NCBI GenBank assembly: GCA_017577895.1
Contig: PKQY01000019.1
Location: 1-31,779, forward strand
Reading direction: 5' to 3'
Origin: Bacillota bacterium
Lineage (GTDB): Bacteria > Bacillota > Bacilli > ZCTH02-B2
Length of the DNA: 31,779 bases
Part shown: positions 1 to 7,768 of the stretch, piece after piece
Position numbering within the stretch: position 1 is the stretch's first letter
Layout: the number at the start of each line of letters is the position of its first letter
The notes under the pieces: model-generated
Seen by the model: only the letters and a program-made list of their open reading frames with translations
Database searches by the model: none
What the model was told of the DNA's origin: nothing
Translations under genes and position numbers: made by a program

Positions 1-1115
1 CCGAAATTTTTCGGATCTTGCGCAATTTCTTGCATCCGATCGTAGATCGCTTTGTCGATGGTCGTGAAGATGCGGTAACCGCCCCGCAACACCTCTTGCC
101 GCGCGCCCTCCAGGGCTTCCTGGTAGCCGGGGTCGCCTTTTTGGATGCCCTTCCGTTGCAGGAGAATTTCGGCGGCCCGCTTTTCGACTTCCATGGTCAA
201 GGCCGGATACCGGTCAAAGGCCTTGGGTGTCGGTTTGGCCAAGGAAGCGGCGATGTCAAAGGACAACGCTTCTTCGTATTCTTCTTCGGTGATGTAGCCG
301 ACCTCCAGCATCCGGTTGAGGACGGTTTTTTGCCGCTCCAATCCCCGCTCCAATCCGCCTTCCAGGAAGGGCGAATAGGCCGCGGGATTTTGCGGAATGC
401 CGGCCAAATAAGCGGCTTGCGCCAAGTTCAACTGTTCCGCATCGACGCCGAAAATGCCTCTGGCCGCCGCCTGCACTCCGTAGGCGTGGGTTTTGTTGGC
501 CGTGGGACCGAAATAAATTTCGTTTAAATAGGCGGTGAGAATTTCCTCCTTGGACATGATGCGGGTCAGGCGCAGCGACAGGAGAATTTCTTTCGCCTTC
601 CGTTCATACGTTTGCGATGGATCTTCCAGCACCGCCGTTTTGATCAACTGCTGGGTGATGGTACTGCCGCCGGTCTGGACCGGCGCGTTGGTGATTTGTT
701 GAAAGATGGCGCGGGCAAGACCCCGGATGTCGATGCCCGGGTTTTCAAAAAAACTCCGGTCTTCGGTGGCGATGAACGCCTGGATCAAATGTTCAGGCAC
801 TTGGTCCAGCGTCACGTTGCGCCGATCTTCATCGGTGCGCAGCTGGCCGATGAGGGTGCCGTCGCGGAAATAGGCGTACGACGTCTGGTGGTTGCTGGTC
901 ACCATCCGGATCATTTCTTCCCGTTCCAAGACCGGCTGATCTTGGACGAGGGCCCCGACGAAGCCAAGACCGGCGCCGGCGGCGAACAGGGCGCCGGCCA
1001 TGCCTGCGTAGAGGAGCAGGCCGACGGCGAGAACGACTCCCCGAACGACGGTGCGCCATTGTCGAGATCGGTCACGGGATGGGGTGTCTGCTGCGTGGTC
1101 CTGGTGATGGGCCAT
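1..1115 (-). CDS. Class A penicillin-binding protein (GT51 transglycosylase/transpeptidase), N-terminal part
   Basis: Bifunctional peptidoglycan synthase: it polymerises lipid II and, through a C-terminal domain lying outside the window, cross-links the strands at the outer face of the membrane. About 371 residues are visible and the gene runs off the left edge. A short basic cytoplasmic N-terminus is followed by one membrane segment (about residues 25-50). The GT51 domain then shows ATEDRSFF, the TGGSTITQQL motif, a KEEILTAYLNEIYFG motif and an AQAAYLAGIPQNP motif. The start ATG (1113-1115) has AAGGAGGG about 7 bases upstream. In the first GT51 motif the usual histidine of EDxxFxxHxG is asparagine (FFENPG), while the catalytic glutamate is kept. 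Family assignment is firm; which paralogue it is cannot be told. Confidence 0.93.
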   Translation of the reverse strand, partial: MAHHQDHAADTPSRDRSRQWRTVVRGVVLAVGLLLYAGMAGALFAAGAGLGFVGALVQDQPVLEREEMIRMVTSNHQTSYAYFRDGTLIGQLRTDEDRRNVTLDQVPEHLIQAFIATEDRSFFENPGIDIRGLARAIFQQITNAPVQTGGSTITQQLIKTAVLEDPSQTYERKAKEILLSLRLTRIMSKEEILTAYLNEIYFGPTANKTHAYGVQAAARGIFGVDAEQLNLAQAAYLAGIPQNPAAYSPFLEGGLERGLERQKTVLNRMLEVGYITEEEYEEALSFDIAASLAKPTPKAFDRYPALTMEVEKRAAEILLQRKGIQKGDPGYQEALEGARQEVLRGGYRIFTTIDKAIYDRMQEIAQDPKNF

Positions 1116-1145
1116 CTCCGAACCCTCCTTGCTAAAAACACGAAT

Positions 1146-1154
1146 ATTATAACA
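1146..1154 (-). promoter_or_regulatory. Extended -10 promoter for the PBP gene
   Basis: Read on the minus strand this is TGTTATAAT, a perfect TATAAT with the upstream TG of an extended -10 element. It lies about 30 bases before the PBP start codon. No good -35 hexamer sits 17 bases upstream, which is typical for extended -10 promoters. Confidence 0.6.
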
Positions 1155-1192
1155 CAGGTCTGTCCGATTTGGCGGGCGTGGATGCGCCCCAT

Positions 1193-1222
1193 TTGCCTGG
1201 AGGACCGCCCACCCGATACAAT
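1193..1222 (+). promoter_or_regulatory. Sigma-A type promoter for the hydroxyacid dehydrogenase gene
   Basis: TTGCCT (1193-1198) and TACAAT (1217-1222) are separated by 18 bases and point to the gene starting at 1262. The promoter is divergent from that of the PBP gene in the same 146-bp gap. The predicted leader is only about 30 bases. Confidence 0.55.
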
Positions 1223-1261
1223 AAAAAAGGTGGGAGATTGTGGCCGGAAAGGAGTAAAGGG

Positions 1262-2161
1262 ATGAAAGTCGGTTTCGTCGGGTTGGGAAAAATGGGTTTG
1301 CCCATGACGAAAAATTTGTTGAAAGCCGGATTTGAAGTGTGGGTCGTCAGCCGTTCCCGCGGTCCCATTGAAGCGGCGGTGGCGGCCGGGGCCAAGGAAG
1401 CGGAAAGTCCTGCCGATTTGGCCCGGCGGGTCGATGTGGGCTTGACGTGTGTGCCGCTTCCCGAGACGGTGGAAGAAGTGTATTTGGGGGAACAGGGGTT
1501 GTTGGCCGGTGCCCATCCCGGATTGATTTTGGCCGATCACAGCACGGTGGGGCCGGATTTGAACCGGAAAATTGAAGCGGCTGCCAAAGAAAAGGGCGTG
1601 GCGTTTCTCGACGCGCCGGTCAGCGGCGGACCCATGGGAGCCGAAGCGGGGACGCTGAGCATCATGGTTGGCGGAGACAAAGAGGCCTTTGAAAAAGCGT
1701 TGCCGGTGTTTCGGGCCATGGGGCGCCACGTGGTCCACTTCGGCCCCAGCGGCAGCGGCAGCGTCGTGAAACTCATCAACAATATGTTGGTCGGCATTCA
1801 CGAACTGGCCATCTCCGAGGCGTTGTTGTTGGCCACTAAGGCCGGCATCGATTTGCATCAGCTGTACGAACTGCTCATGAACAGCACCGGGGCCAGCGCC
1901 ATGTTGCAGCGCAGTTTTCCGTTCATTGCAGCGCGGGACTTTGCCGCCCGCTTCAGCATCGACTTGTTGCACAAAGACTTGCGGCTGCTGTTGGAAATGG
2001 CCGAGCAGTTGGGCGTGGAGGTGCCCGGCGGCCGGTTGGCCTATCAGGCGGTGGATGAGGCAAAGGCGGCCGGTTACGGTCACTTGGACATCACCAGCAT
2101 GTTGCTGCCCATGGAAGAGCGCCACGGCGTTCAAGTCAGAAGCCGTTCAGCGGAGGATTGA
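1262..2161 (+). CDS. NAD(P)-dependent 3-hydroxyisobutyrate dehydrogenase family protein
   Basis: Beta-hydroxyacid dehydrogenase (3-hydroxyisobutyrate dehydrogenase / tartronate semialdehyde reductase family), 299 residues, the usual family length. The N-terminal Rossmann domain has GLGKMG at residues 7-12. The substrate-binding motif DAPVSGG is at 117-123. The catalytic lysine is K170, in KLINN, followed by the all-helical C-terminal domain. The ATG at 1262 is chosen because AAAGGAG lies 7 bases upstream and the glycine motif then falls at the normal distance; an upstream in-frame ATG at 1169 lies before the promoter. Substrate (3-hydroxyisobutyrate, tartronate semialdehyde, succinic semialdehyde or another short hydroxyacid) cannot be read from sequence, and no pathway neighbours help. 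Confidence 0.92.
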   Translation: MKVGFVGLGKMGLPMTKNLLKAGFEVWVVSRSRGPIEAAVAAGAKEAESPADLARRVDVGLTCVPLPETVEEVYLGEQGLLAGAHPGLILADHSTVGPDLNRKIEAAAKEKGVAFLDAPVSGGPMGAEAGTLSIMVGGDKEAFEKALPVFRAMGRHVVHFGPSGSGSVVKLINNMLVGIHELAISEALLLATKAGIDLHQLYELLMNSTGASAMLQRSFPFIAARDFAARFSIDLLHKDLRLLLEMAEQLGVEVPGGRLAYQAVDEAKAAGYGHLDITSMLLPMEERHGVQVRSRSAED

Positions 2162-2251
2162 GCGCGCGAGGAAGGGAATATTCTCCTGTCGGTTCGGGCA
2201 TATTGCAATATACGCTCCGGGATGGCCGGGCGCATTTTCCGTTGGTGGTGA

Positions 2252-2860
2252 ATGTCCAAAACGATGGAGATTCGGATTCAATTCATCAAAGACGGAACGC
2301 TGCCCGATCACCGCATCGGCTCGCCCTTCGGATTTACGGAAATGGACTGGGAGTACGTGCAGGAAGAGCTTGCGCGGGTGGACTGTTTGAAAGTGGTCAT
2401 GGGGTACCAGTTTCAATCGCCCCATTACGAGTCGGAACGGCTCTGCCGCAACGTCGAAGCCCAGTTTCAACAGGCCCTGCTCGCTCGGAACCGGGAGCGG
2501 TTTGCGGAACCGCCGGTGACGCTGAACTTTCAGCGGCTGGCGGCCGGCTACGGCGAGCACGTGTTTACCGACATCGTGCGAGAAATTATTTCGGCCGACA
2601 TTGCCGTCTTTGAGACGTCCGACTGCAATCCGAACGTGATGATCGAGATGGGAGTCGCCTTGACATGGGGCGTGCCGGTGTGGCCCATCAAAAAGCGCGG
2701 CGCCCCTCCGCTGCCGACCGATGTGGCGGGGCAGACGTACACCGAGTACAGCGGCGACGGCGAACAGTTTTTCAACCATCAACATGCAGCCAACTTGCGG
2801 GAGTTGATCGAGCGGGCCCTGGAAAGAAAACGGCGGCGGTATCGGGAGGCCGACCGTTGA
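2252..2860 (+). CDS. Nucleoside deoxyribosyltransferase/TIR-like Rossmann-fold protein
   Basis: 202 residues, not a protein I can name. Residues 115-140 carry ADIAVFE, then NPNVMIEMGVAL, then a strand leading to VWPIK. This pattern (Asp at a strand end, NPNV, a conserved Glu in ELG/EMG, then A-L-G-x-P-V) is characteristic of the nucleoside 2-deoxyribosyltransferase-like and TIR-like nucleotide-binding folds, where the Glu (here E132) is the active-site residue. A role in cleaving an N-glycosidic bond of a nucleotide or NAD is therefore possible but inferred. A stop codon directly precedes the ATG, so no upstream start exists; the ribosome site (GGTGGTG) is weak, and ATG 2264 is an alternative. 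It is followed 18 bases later by another gene and probably forms a two-gene unit. Confidence 0.75.
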   Translation: MSKTMEIRIQFIKDGTLPDHRIGSPFGFTEMDWEYVQEELARVDCLKVVMGYQFQSPHYESERLCRNVEAQFQQALLARNRERFAEPPVTLNFQRLAAGYGEHVFTDIVREIISADIAVFETSDCNPNVMIEMGVALTWGVPVWPIKKRGAPPLPTDVAGQTYTEYSGDGEQFFNHQHAANLRELIERALERKRRRYREADR

Positions 2861-2878
2861 AGGGAGGAGGGGAGAACC

Positions 2879-3334
2879 TTGGGGGAAAAACCGAACTGGA
2901 CACCGGAAAAAGCGTATGAAAAACTGCGGGAAATTTATACGGATCAGCTGATGCAAGAGGAAAAACGCCGGGTGTTGCGCCTGTTGGAAAACCGGCTGCG
3001 GCGCCTGTTGAGCGACCTGGGCATGGAATCCATCCTGGAGCCGCACGAACAACGGCTGCTTTTTTTCCGCCAATTTGCCCACATTCCGGGGGACAGCATT
3101 TTCGATTCCATGCAATACGTGTTCAATCTCGCCCGCGGTCGCCAGGAAGTGGACCCCAGCGTGACCCAATTTCATCTGAAGCGCATTTTCGACGCGCTCT
3201 TTACACCGCCGGGATTGAAAAATCCGACCATTCCGGAGTCGTTCTGGCAGACGCCTTTGGGGATCGCCTGTCAAGTGGCGGCAAAAGGCGTCGAATCGGT
3301 ATATCACCTCCTGGATGAGTTGGAAACCGTCTAA
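2879..3334 (+). CDS. Hypothetical helical protein (TTG start)
   Basis: 151 residues, no family recognised. The TTG start at 2879 is supported by an excellent purine-rich site (GGGAGGAGGGGA) just upstream, and the reading frame keeps the codon bias of its neighbours. The protein is charged and mostly helical by eye: residues about 10-50 are rich in Glu, Arg and Leu (possible coiled coil), followed by a mixed region and a C-terminal amphipathic stretch ending in HLLDELETV. No signal peptide or membrane segment is visible. It lies 18 bases behind the TIR/NDT-like gene, which suggests co-transcription and joint function. Its TAA stop overlaps the TAG stop of the convergent gene by two bases. A first ATG at codon 25 is an alternative start with a poorer ribosome site. 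Confidence 0.7.
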   Translation: MGEKPNWTPEKAYEKLREIYTDQLMQEEKRRVLRLLENRLRRLLSDLGMESILEPHEQRLLFFRQFAHIPGDSIFDSMQYVFNLARGRQEVDPSVTQFHLKRIFDALFTPPGLKNPTIPESFWQTPLGIACQVAAKGVESVYHLLDELETV

Positions 3335-4008
3335 AACTGCAAATACCGGACGTTTCCCGATGTCTGTTCCGAACGTTCGGAAACCCGGGGCCGTTTTTTC
3401 AGGATGAACTCGGCGATTTCTTCCGGGTGACGGTGGGTCCATTGCGGTGGAATGTATTCGTTGTAAGGATGGTACAAGTAATATTCCAGCACCCATTCCA
3501 GCAGTTCTTCAAAGGGGTGCAACGGATAACGCTTACGAATCAAAATGCGCAACACCGACCACAGCAAACCCGGAGTCATGCCCCGCTCAAACAGCTCTTG
3601 CACCAGTTCCGGGGCGTATGTTTTGGCTTGTTCCAGCCATTTGACGACACTTTGGAAACTGAGCAACTGATCCAATTTCCGATAGCAGACGCGCCGAATA
3701 TGATCTAACAGCTTTTCCTCATCTTCAGCCGGATCGACTTCCGGGTCGTCGAACAGCGTGCCTTCTCCGGCCAATTGTCCGCGCAACAAAATTTGATACT
3801 GGTCGGGACGGCATTCATCGCCCCGGCGAATGCGGATAGGCGGCAAAAAGACGCCGGTTTTGGCAAAAATTTCTTTTCGCAATTCTTGTACGCGGCCGGC
3901 GAAGGACGAACCGGTACATAACCGTTCATATAAATCGGCACCCATTTGCAAGGTGAGGATATCGGCTTTTTGCTGTTGATACGCTTCGGTCGGACTCCAT
4001 TCGTTCAT
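3331..4008 (-). CDS. Stand-alone FlhA cytoplasmic-domain homologue (FHIPEP family)
   Basis: 225 residues, all soluble. The sequence aligns by eye with the C-terminal cytoplasmic domain of FlhA and its type III secretion relatives. LTLQMGADLY is followed by an RVQELRKEIF helix, then FLPPIRIR (residues about 54-61, the FlhA VPPIRIRD motif) and RPDQYQILLRG. Next comes a helical part with VDPAEDEEKLLDHIRR and YAPELVQELF, matching the FlhA Lys/Leu-rich subdomain. The N-terminal export-gate membrane half of FlhA (about 300 residues, eight membrane segments) is absent and there is no room for it. The ATG at 4006-4008 has GAAGGGGG about 8 bases upstream. In FlhA this domain docks export substrates and chaperones; what a soluble version does alone is unknown. 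No flagellar gene is in the window. Confidence 0.75.
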   Translation of the reverse strand: MNEWSPTEAYQQQKADILTLQMGADLYERLCTGSSFAGRVQELRKEIFAKTGVFLPPIRIRRGDECRPDQYQILLRGQLAGEGTLFDDPEVDPAEDEEKLLDHIRRVCYRKLDQLLSFQSVVKWLEQAKTYAPELVQELFERGMTPGLLWSVLRILIRKRYPLHPFEELLEWVLEYYLYHPYNEYIPPQWTHRHPEEIAEFILKKRPRVSERSEQTSGNVRYLQF

Positions 4009-4110
4009 TTCGCCAAACCCCCTTCAACAACACGAACTGACGCATGGCCGCCACGAAGACAAACATGCTTCCATGGTCGTCGGGGTGTCATGATGGCATT
4101 ACATATGATC

Positions 4111-4139
4111 ATTTTATGGTTTCGTTGCACAGATGTCTA
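4111..4139 (-). promoter_or_regulatory. Sigma-A type promoter for the FlhA-C-like gene
   Basis: On the minus strand, TAGACA (4134-4139) and TAAAAT (4111-4116) are exactly 17 bases apart. The predicted leader to the ATG at 4008 is about 95 bases. The presence of its own promoter supports this gene being a real, independently expressed unit. Confidence 0.55.
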
Positions 4140-4270
4140 TATTTATGCGGCTGGCGGCCGGCGGCAACCCTTTTTCAGCTTTTTTTAAGGTTGGTTTGTT
4201 ACAAGTAAAGATGGAAGGATGCTGCATGGACGGATAGAACCAAGGAAAGATGCAAGAAAGGGGTGTCAAC

Positions 4271-5542
4271 ATGTCTGATTTTGAAAAAAAACCCGATGAA
4301 CTGTTGCCTGCGGAGCGGCCTGAGGAACGGCCGGTGACGACGTGGAAAACGATCCCGGCGCCGCCGCCGAAGCGCCGTTTTCCGTGGGGAGCCCTGGTGC
4401 TGGCGTTCGTCCTCGGCTTGGTGCTGATGGCCGGCTTTGGCATGTGGCTGGATCATGCGGAGTTTTTCCAGGCCAAAGACGCGGAACCGATGGATGAAAC
4501 GGCGGAAGAACCGTTGACGGCCGCCGACGATGGGGACGACATGCCGGTGGTGTATCCGAACAACATCGCGGCCATCGTCGAAAAGGCCGGGCCGGCGGTG
4601 GTGAAAATCGACACGAAGGTGACCAGCCAGCAGGTGACGCCCTTCAACCCGTTTTTCAATGACCCGTTTTACCGGCACTTTTTCGGCGACAGCGAACAAA
4701 GGGAACGGGTCGAGCAAGGGATGGGTTCCGGATTCATCATTTCCGAGGACGGCTACATTTTGACCAATCAGCACGTCGTCAGCGGCGCCAGCGAGATCAT
4801 GGTCACCGTGGTCGGGTATGACGAGCCGTTTCGGGCCGAACTGGTCGGCGAAGACTTCGATCTCGACTTGGCGGTGATTAAAATCGACGCGCCCAAACCG
4901 TTGCCGACTTTGAAATTGGGCGATTCGGAAAAAGTGCGGGTCGGCGAGTGGGTCATCGCCATCGGCAACCCGTACGGCCTCGATCATACGGTGACGGTCG
5001 GCGTTGTCAGTGCCAAAGGCCGGCCGGTCAACATCCCGACGGAAGAAGGGATGCGGCGGTACAAAAACTTGATGCAGACCGACACCGCCATCAACCCCGG
5101 CAACAGCGGCGGCCCGCTGCTGAATTTGAAGGGGGAAGTCATCGGCATCAACACGGCCATTAACGCCAATGCGCAAGGCATCGGCTTTGTCATTCCCACC
5201 TCTACCATCCAACCGGTGCTGGATCAGTTGATTCAAAAAGGAAAAGTGACGCGGCCCTATTTGGGCGTCAACGTGCAAGACGTGACGGAAGACTTGGCGG
5301 AGTACTTCGGGTTGAAAGAAGCGAAGGGCGCCATCGTCACCGATGTGGTGGAAGGCTCGCCGGCGGACAAAGCCGGTCTGCGGCGGGGGGACGTCATCTT
5401 GAGCGTCGATGATCAAGAAGTGACCGACGCCGATACCCTCGTCAGCTTGATCCAGAGCAAAAAAATCGGCGACAAAGCGGTGCTGTTGGTGTCCCGCAAC
5501 GGACAAACCCAGTTTGTCCAGGTGACCATCGGTGAACGGTAA
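4271..5542 (+). CDS. htrA: HtrA/DegP-type membrane-anchored serine protease with PDZ domain
   Basis: 423 residues. A cytoplasmic N-terminus of about 37 residues leads into a single membrane segment (about 38-60). An acidic linker, a trypsin-like protease domain and one C-terminal PDZ domain (about residues 320-420) follow outside the cell. The catalytic triad is complete: H168 (TNQHVV), D199 (DLDLAV) and S279 (NPGNSGGP). It degrades or refolds damaged secreted proteins at the membrane-wall interface. The ATG at 4271 is preferred because AAAGGGGTG is spaced 7 bases away; an in-frame ATG at 4250 has its purine tract almost touching it. The 3' end overlaps the response regulator start by 11 bases, so protease and two-component genes form one operon. 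In Bacillus, htrA genes are controlled by CssRS, and the same logic is likely here. Confidence 0.95.
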   Translation: MSDFEKKPDELLPAERPEERPVTTWKTIPAPPPKRRFPWGALVLAFVLGLVLMAGFGMWLDHAEFFQAKDAEPMDETAEEPLTAADDGDDMPVVYPNNIAAIVEKAGPAVVKIDTKVTSQQVTPFNPFFNDPFYRHFFGDSEQRERVEQGMGSGFIISEDGYILTNQHVVSGASEIMVTVVGYDEPFRAELVGEDFDLDLAVIKIDAPKPLPTLKLGDSEKVRVGEWVIAIGNPYGLDHTVTVGVVSAKGRPVNIPTEEGMRRYKNLMQTDTAINPGNSGGPLLNLKGEVIGINTAINANAQGIGFVIPTSTIQPVLDQLIQKGKVTRPYLGVNVQDVTEDLAEYFGLKEAKGAIVTDVVEGSPADKAGLRRGDVILSVDDQEVTDADTLVSLIQSKKIGDKAVLLVSRNGQTQFVQVTIGER

Positions 5543-6230
5543 ACGGGCGACGATTCTCGTTGTCGACGATGATCCGAAAATTACCGCGCTGTTGCGCCGG
5601 GTGCTCGTGGCCGACGGGTACGACGTGCGCACGGCCCACGACGGCGAAACGGGGTTGGCCGCCGCGTTGGACGCGGCGGTCGATTTGGTTGTGCTGGATG
5701 TCATGGTGCCGGGCATGTCGGGCTGGGAGATCTGCCGCCGCCTTCGCCAGCGGCGGTCGGTGCCCATCTTGATGCTGACGGCAAAAGCCCAGGTGGAGGA
5801 CAAAGTGAAAGGGTTGGACAGCGGGGCCGATGACTATCTGGTGAAGCCCTTTGCCTTGGAAGAATTTTCGGCCCGTATCCGCGCCCTTTTGCGCCGCCGC
5901 CCCCGGGCGGACGATGCGGCCAACGGCCAAGAGTGGCTGACGTTTGCCGATTTGCGGCTCAACCGGCTGACGCGGGAAGTGGAGCGCCGTGGGCGTGCCC
6001 TCCATTTGACCGCCAAAGAATTTGCCTTGTTGGAGTGCTTTATGACGCATCCGAAACAAGTGTTGACCCGGGACTATTTGATGGAACAAGTGTGGGGCTA
6101 CGATTACGAAGGAGAATCCAATGTGCTGGAAGTGTATGTGGCCAATTTGCGTCAGAAGCTGGAAAGCGGCGGCGAGCCCCGGCTCATCCATACGGTGCGG
6201 GGCGTGGGCTACGTGCTCCGGGAGGGATGA
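5532..6230 (+). CDS. OmpR/PhoB-family response regulator (CssR-like)
   Basis: 232 residues: receiver domain (about 1-120), then a winged-helix DNA-binding domain (about 130-230). Phosphorylation site residues are visible: the acidic cluster D12-D14, phospho-acceptor D56 (VVLDVM) and K105 (LVKPF). The start is a GTG at 5532 inside the end of htrA, with GGTGA about 6 bases upstream; no ATG start exists nearby, and the overlap suggests translational coupling. It should be phosphorylated by the histidine kinase encoded next. By position it most likely controls the htrA operon itself, as CssR does in Bacillus; that is inference from context, and no repeat operator was recognised in the 262 bases before htrA. 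Confidence 0.95.
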   Translation: MNGKRATILVVDDDPKITALLRRVLVADGYDVRTAHDGETGLAAALDAAVDLVVLDVMVPGMSGWEICRRLRQRRSVPILMLTAKAQVEDKVKGLDSGADDYLVKPFALEEFSARIRALLRRRPRADDAANGQEWLTFADLRLNRLTREVERRGRALHLTAKEFALLECFMTHPKQVLTRDYLMEQVWGYDYEGESNVLEVYVANLRQKLESGGEPRLIHTVRGVGYVLREG

Positions 6231-7744
6231 CGGTGTTCGCCCAATGGTCCATCCGGTGGCGCCTGACGGGATGGTATTGCGCCGTGTTGATTCCCGCCCT
6301 CCTCGTCTTGGGGACGTTCGTGTACCTCCTGGTGGCCAACACGTTGGCGCGGGAAGTGGATGCGCGGTTGTCAACGACGGCTCAGAGAGTGGAACGGGCC
6401 ATTCGGGTCGTTCCGTCTTATCCGTTTCCATGGGAAAATGTGGTGCTTCCTGACGTGAACGTGTTTTCCGATCCCGACACGTTTTTGCAAGCCGTGGATC
6501 TGTCCCGGCGGGTTGTCGTCAGCAAGTCCCGCAACTTGGGGAATCAGGCGCTGCCGATCTCTGCATCCACGCTGGAAAAGGCGGCCGAAGGCCAGCGGTT
6601 TTATGAGACGTTGACGGTGGACGGCGTGGCCATCCGCTTGTACAACGTGCCGCTGATGTTGGACGGCCGGCTCATTGGGCTGTTGCAAGTGGGCAGTCCG
6701 CTGACCCATGTGCAGCAGGCGCTGCAAAAGTTGCGCTGGGCCCTCATTTTCGGCAGCTTGGGCATGGTGACGGTGACCGCTGCCGTCGGCTGGTGGATGG
6801 CCAACAAGGCCCTGCGGCCCATCGACCAGATCGCCCAGGTGGCGGCGGAAATCCAGGCCGGCGAAGATTTGGCCCGGCGCATTGAACCGCCGCCGACGCG
6901 GGACGAATTGGGGCGCCTGGTGGAGACGCTGAATTCCATGCTGGAGCGGCTGGAGACGGCGTACCGCAATTTGGCCGCCGCCCACCAATTCCAACGCCGG
7001 TTTATTTCCGACGTGTCCCACGAATTGCGCACCCCTTTGACGACGATCAAAGGAAATGTCGATTTATTATATCGGATGTATGTCGGACGGTCTGGCAAAG
7101 GGGCGTCCGGCGAGGAAAGCGTTGCCGGCGCCGCTGACGGCCTGGCCGGCGACGAGTTGGACATGTTGCGCGATGTGCGTTCGGAGGTCGATCGGCTCAT
7201 CCGGCTCGTCCAAGATCTGTTGACCTTGGCCCAGGCCGATGCCGGCGTCAAAATGATGTTGGAACGGGTGGCGGTGGCGGACTGGCTGCCCGACAGTTTG
7301 CGGCGGGCCGAGCGGTTGCCGCGCAGCGAGGCGGTGGCGTTCGACGTTGAACTGGAGGAAGCGGTTCTGACGCGGCAGCACTGGGCCAATGTCGATGCGT
7401 TGCAACAGCTGGTCTACATTTTGTTGGAAAACGCCTTTAAATACACCGCCCAAGGAAAAGTGACGGTGAAGGCCCGGGAGGTCGACGGCGGATTGGAACT
7501 GGCGGTGATCGACACCGGCATCGGGATGCCGCCGGAGGTGATGGCCCACATTTTCGAGCGGTTTTATCGGGGCGATCCGGCCCGCAGCACGTCGGGAACG
7601 GGACTGGGGCTGTCCATCGCGGAACACATCATCCGCGCCCATCAAGGCCGAGTGGACGTGACGAGCCGGGAAGGGGAAGGGAGTTGTTTTCGCGTCTGGT
7701 TGCCGTTGGAACCTTCTTGTCTGGCTTCGACCGGTGGGCTATGA
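6227..7744 (+). CDS. Sensor histidine kinase (CssS-like)
   Basis: 505 residues from the ATG at 6227, whose ATGA overlaps the regulator's stop. A GTG at 6233 has better spacing to the GGGAGGG site and may be the true start. Membrane segments at about 15-37 and 172-195 enclose an extracytoplasmic sensor region of about 130 residues. HAMP (about 196-250), the dimerisation/phosphoacceptor helix with H265 (SDVSHELRTP) and the ATPase domain with its N box (LLENAFKYT), G1 (DTGIGM), F box (FERFYRG) and G2 (GTGLGLS) follow. An Ala/Gly-rich stretch (about residues 288-308, GKGASGEESVAGAADG) lies between the two phosphoacceptor helices and is longer than usual. Being coupled to htrA, it probably senses envelope or secretion stress (inference). 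Confidence 0.94.
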   Translation: MTVFAQWSIRWRLTGWYCAVLIPALLVLGTFVYLLVANTLAREVDARLSTTAQRVERAIRVVPSYPFPWENVVLPDVNVFSDPDTFLQAVDLSRRVVVSKSRNLGNQALPISASTLEKAAEGQRFYETLTVDGVAIRLYNVPLMLDGRLIGLLQVGSPLTHVQQALQKLRWALIFGSLGMVTVTAAVGWWMANKALRPIDQIAQVAAEIQAGEDLARRIEPPPTRDELGRLVETLNSMLERLETAYRNLAAAHQFQRRFISDVSHELRTPLTTIKGNVDLLYRMYVGRSGKGASGEESVAGAADGLAGDELDMLRDVRSEVDRLIRLVQDLLTLAQADAGVKMMLERVAVADWLPDSLRRAERLPRSEAVAFDVELEEAVLTRQHWANVDALQQLVYILLENAFKYTAQGKVTVKAREVDGGLELAVIDTGIGMPPEVMAHIFERFYRGDPARSTSGTGLGLSIAEHIIRAHQGRVDVTSREGEGSCFRVWLPLEPSCLASTGGL

Positions 7745-7768
7745 TCGGAGCAAAGGAGGACACCTTTC

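Noticed and set aside
911..2134. Long minus-strand frames across the PBP start and the dehydrogenase
   Set aside because: They overlap well-supported genes in other frames and cross the divergent promoter region.
3331..4008. Truncated flhA pseudogene
   Set aside because: The frame is intact, has its own promoter and ribosome site, starts cleanly at the domain border, and shows no remnant of the membrane half upstream.
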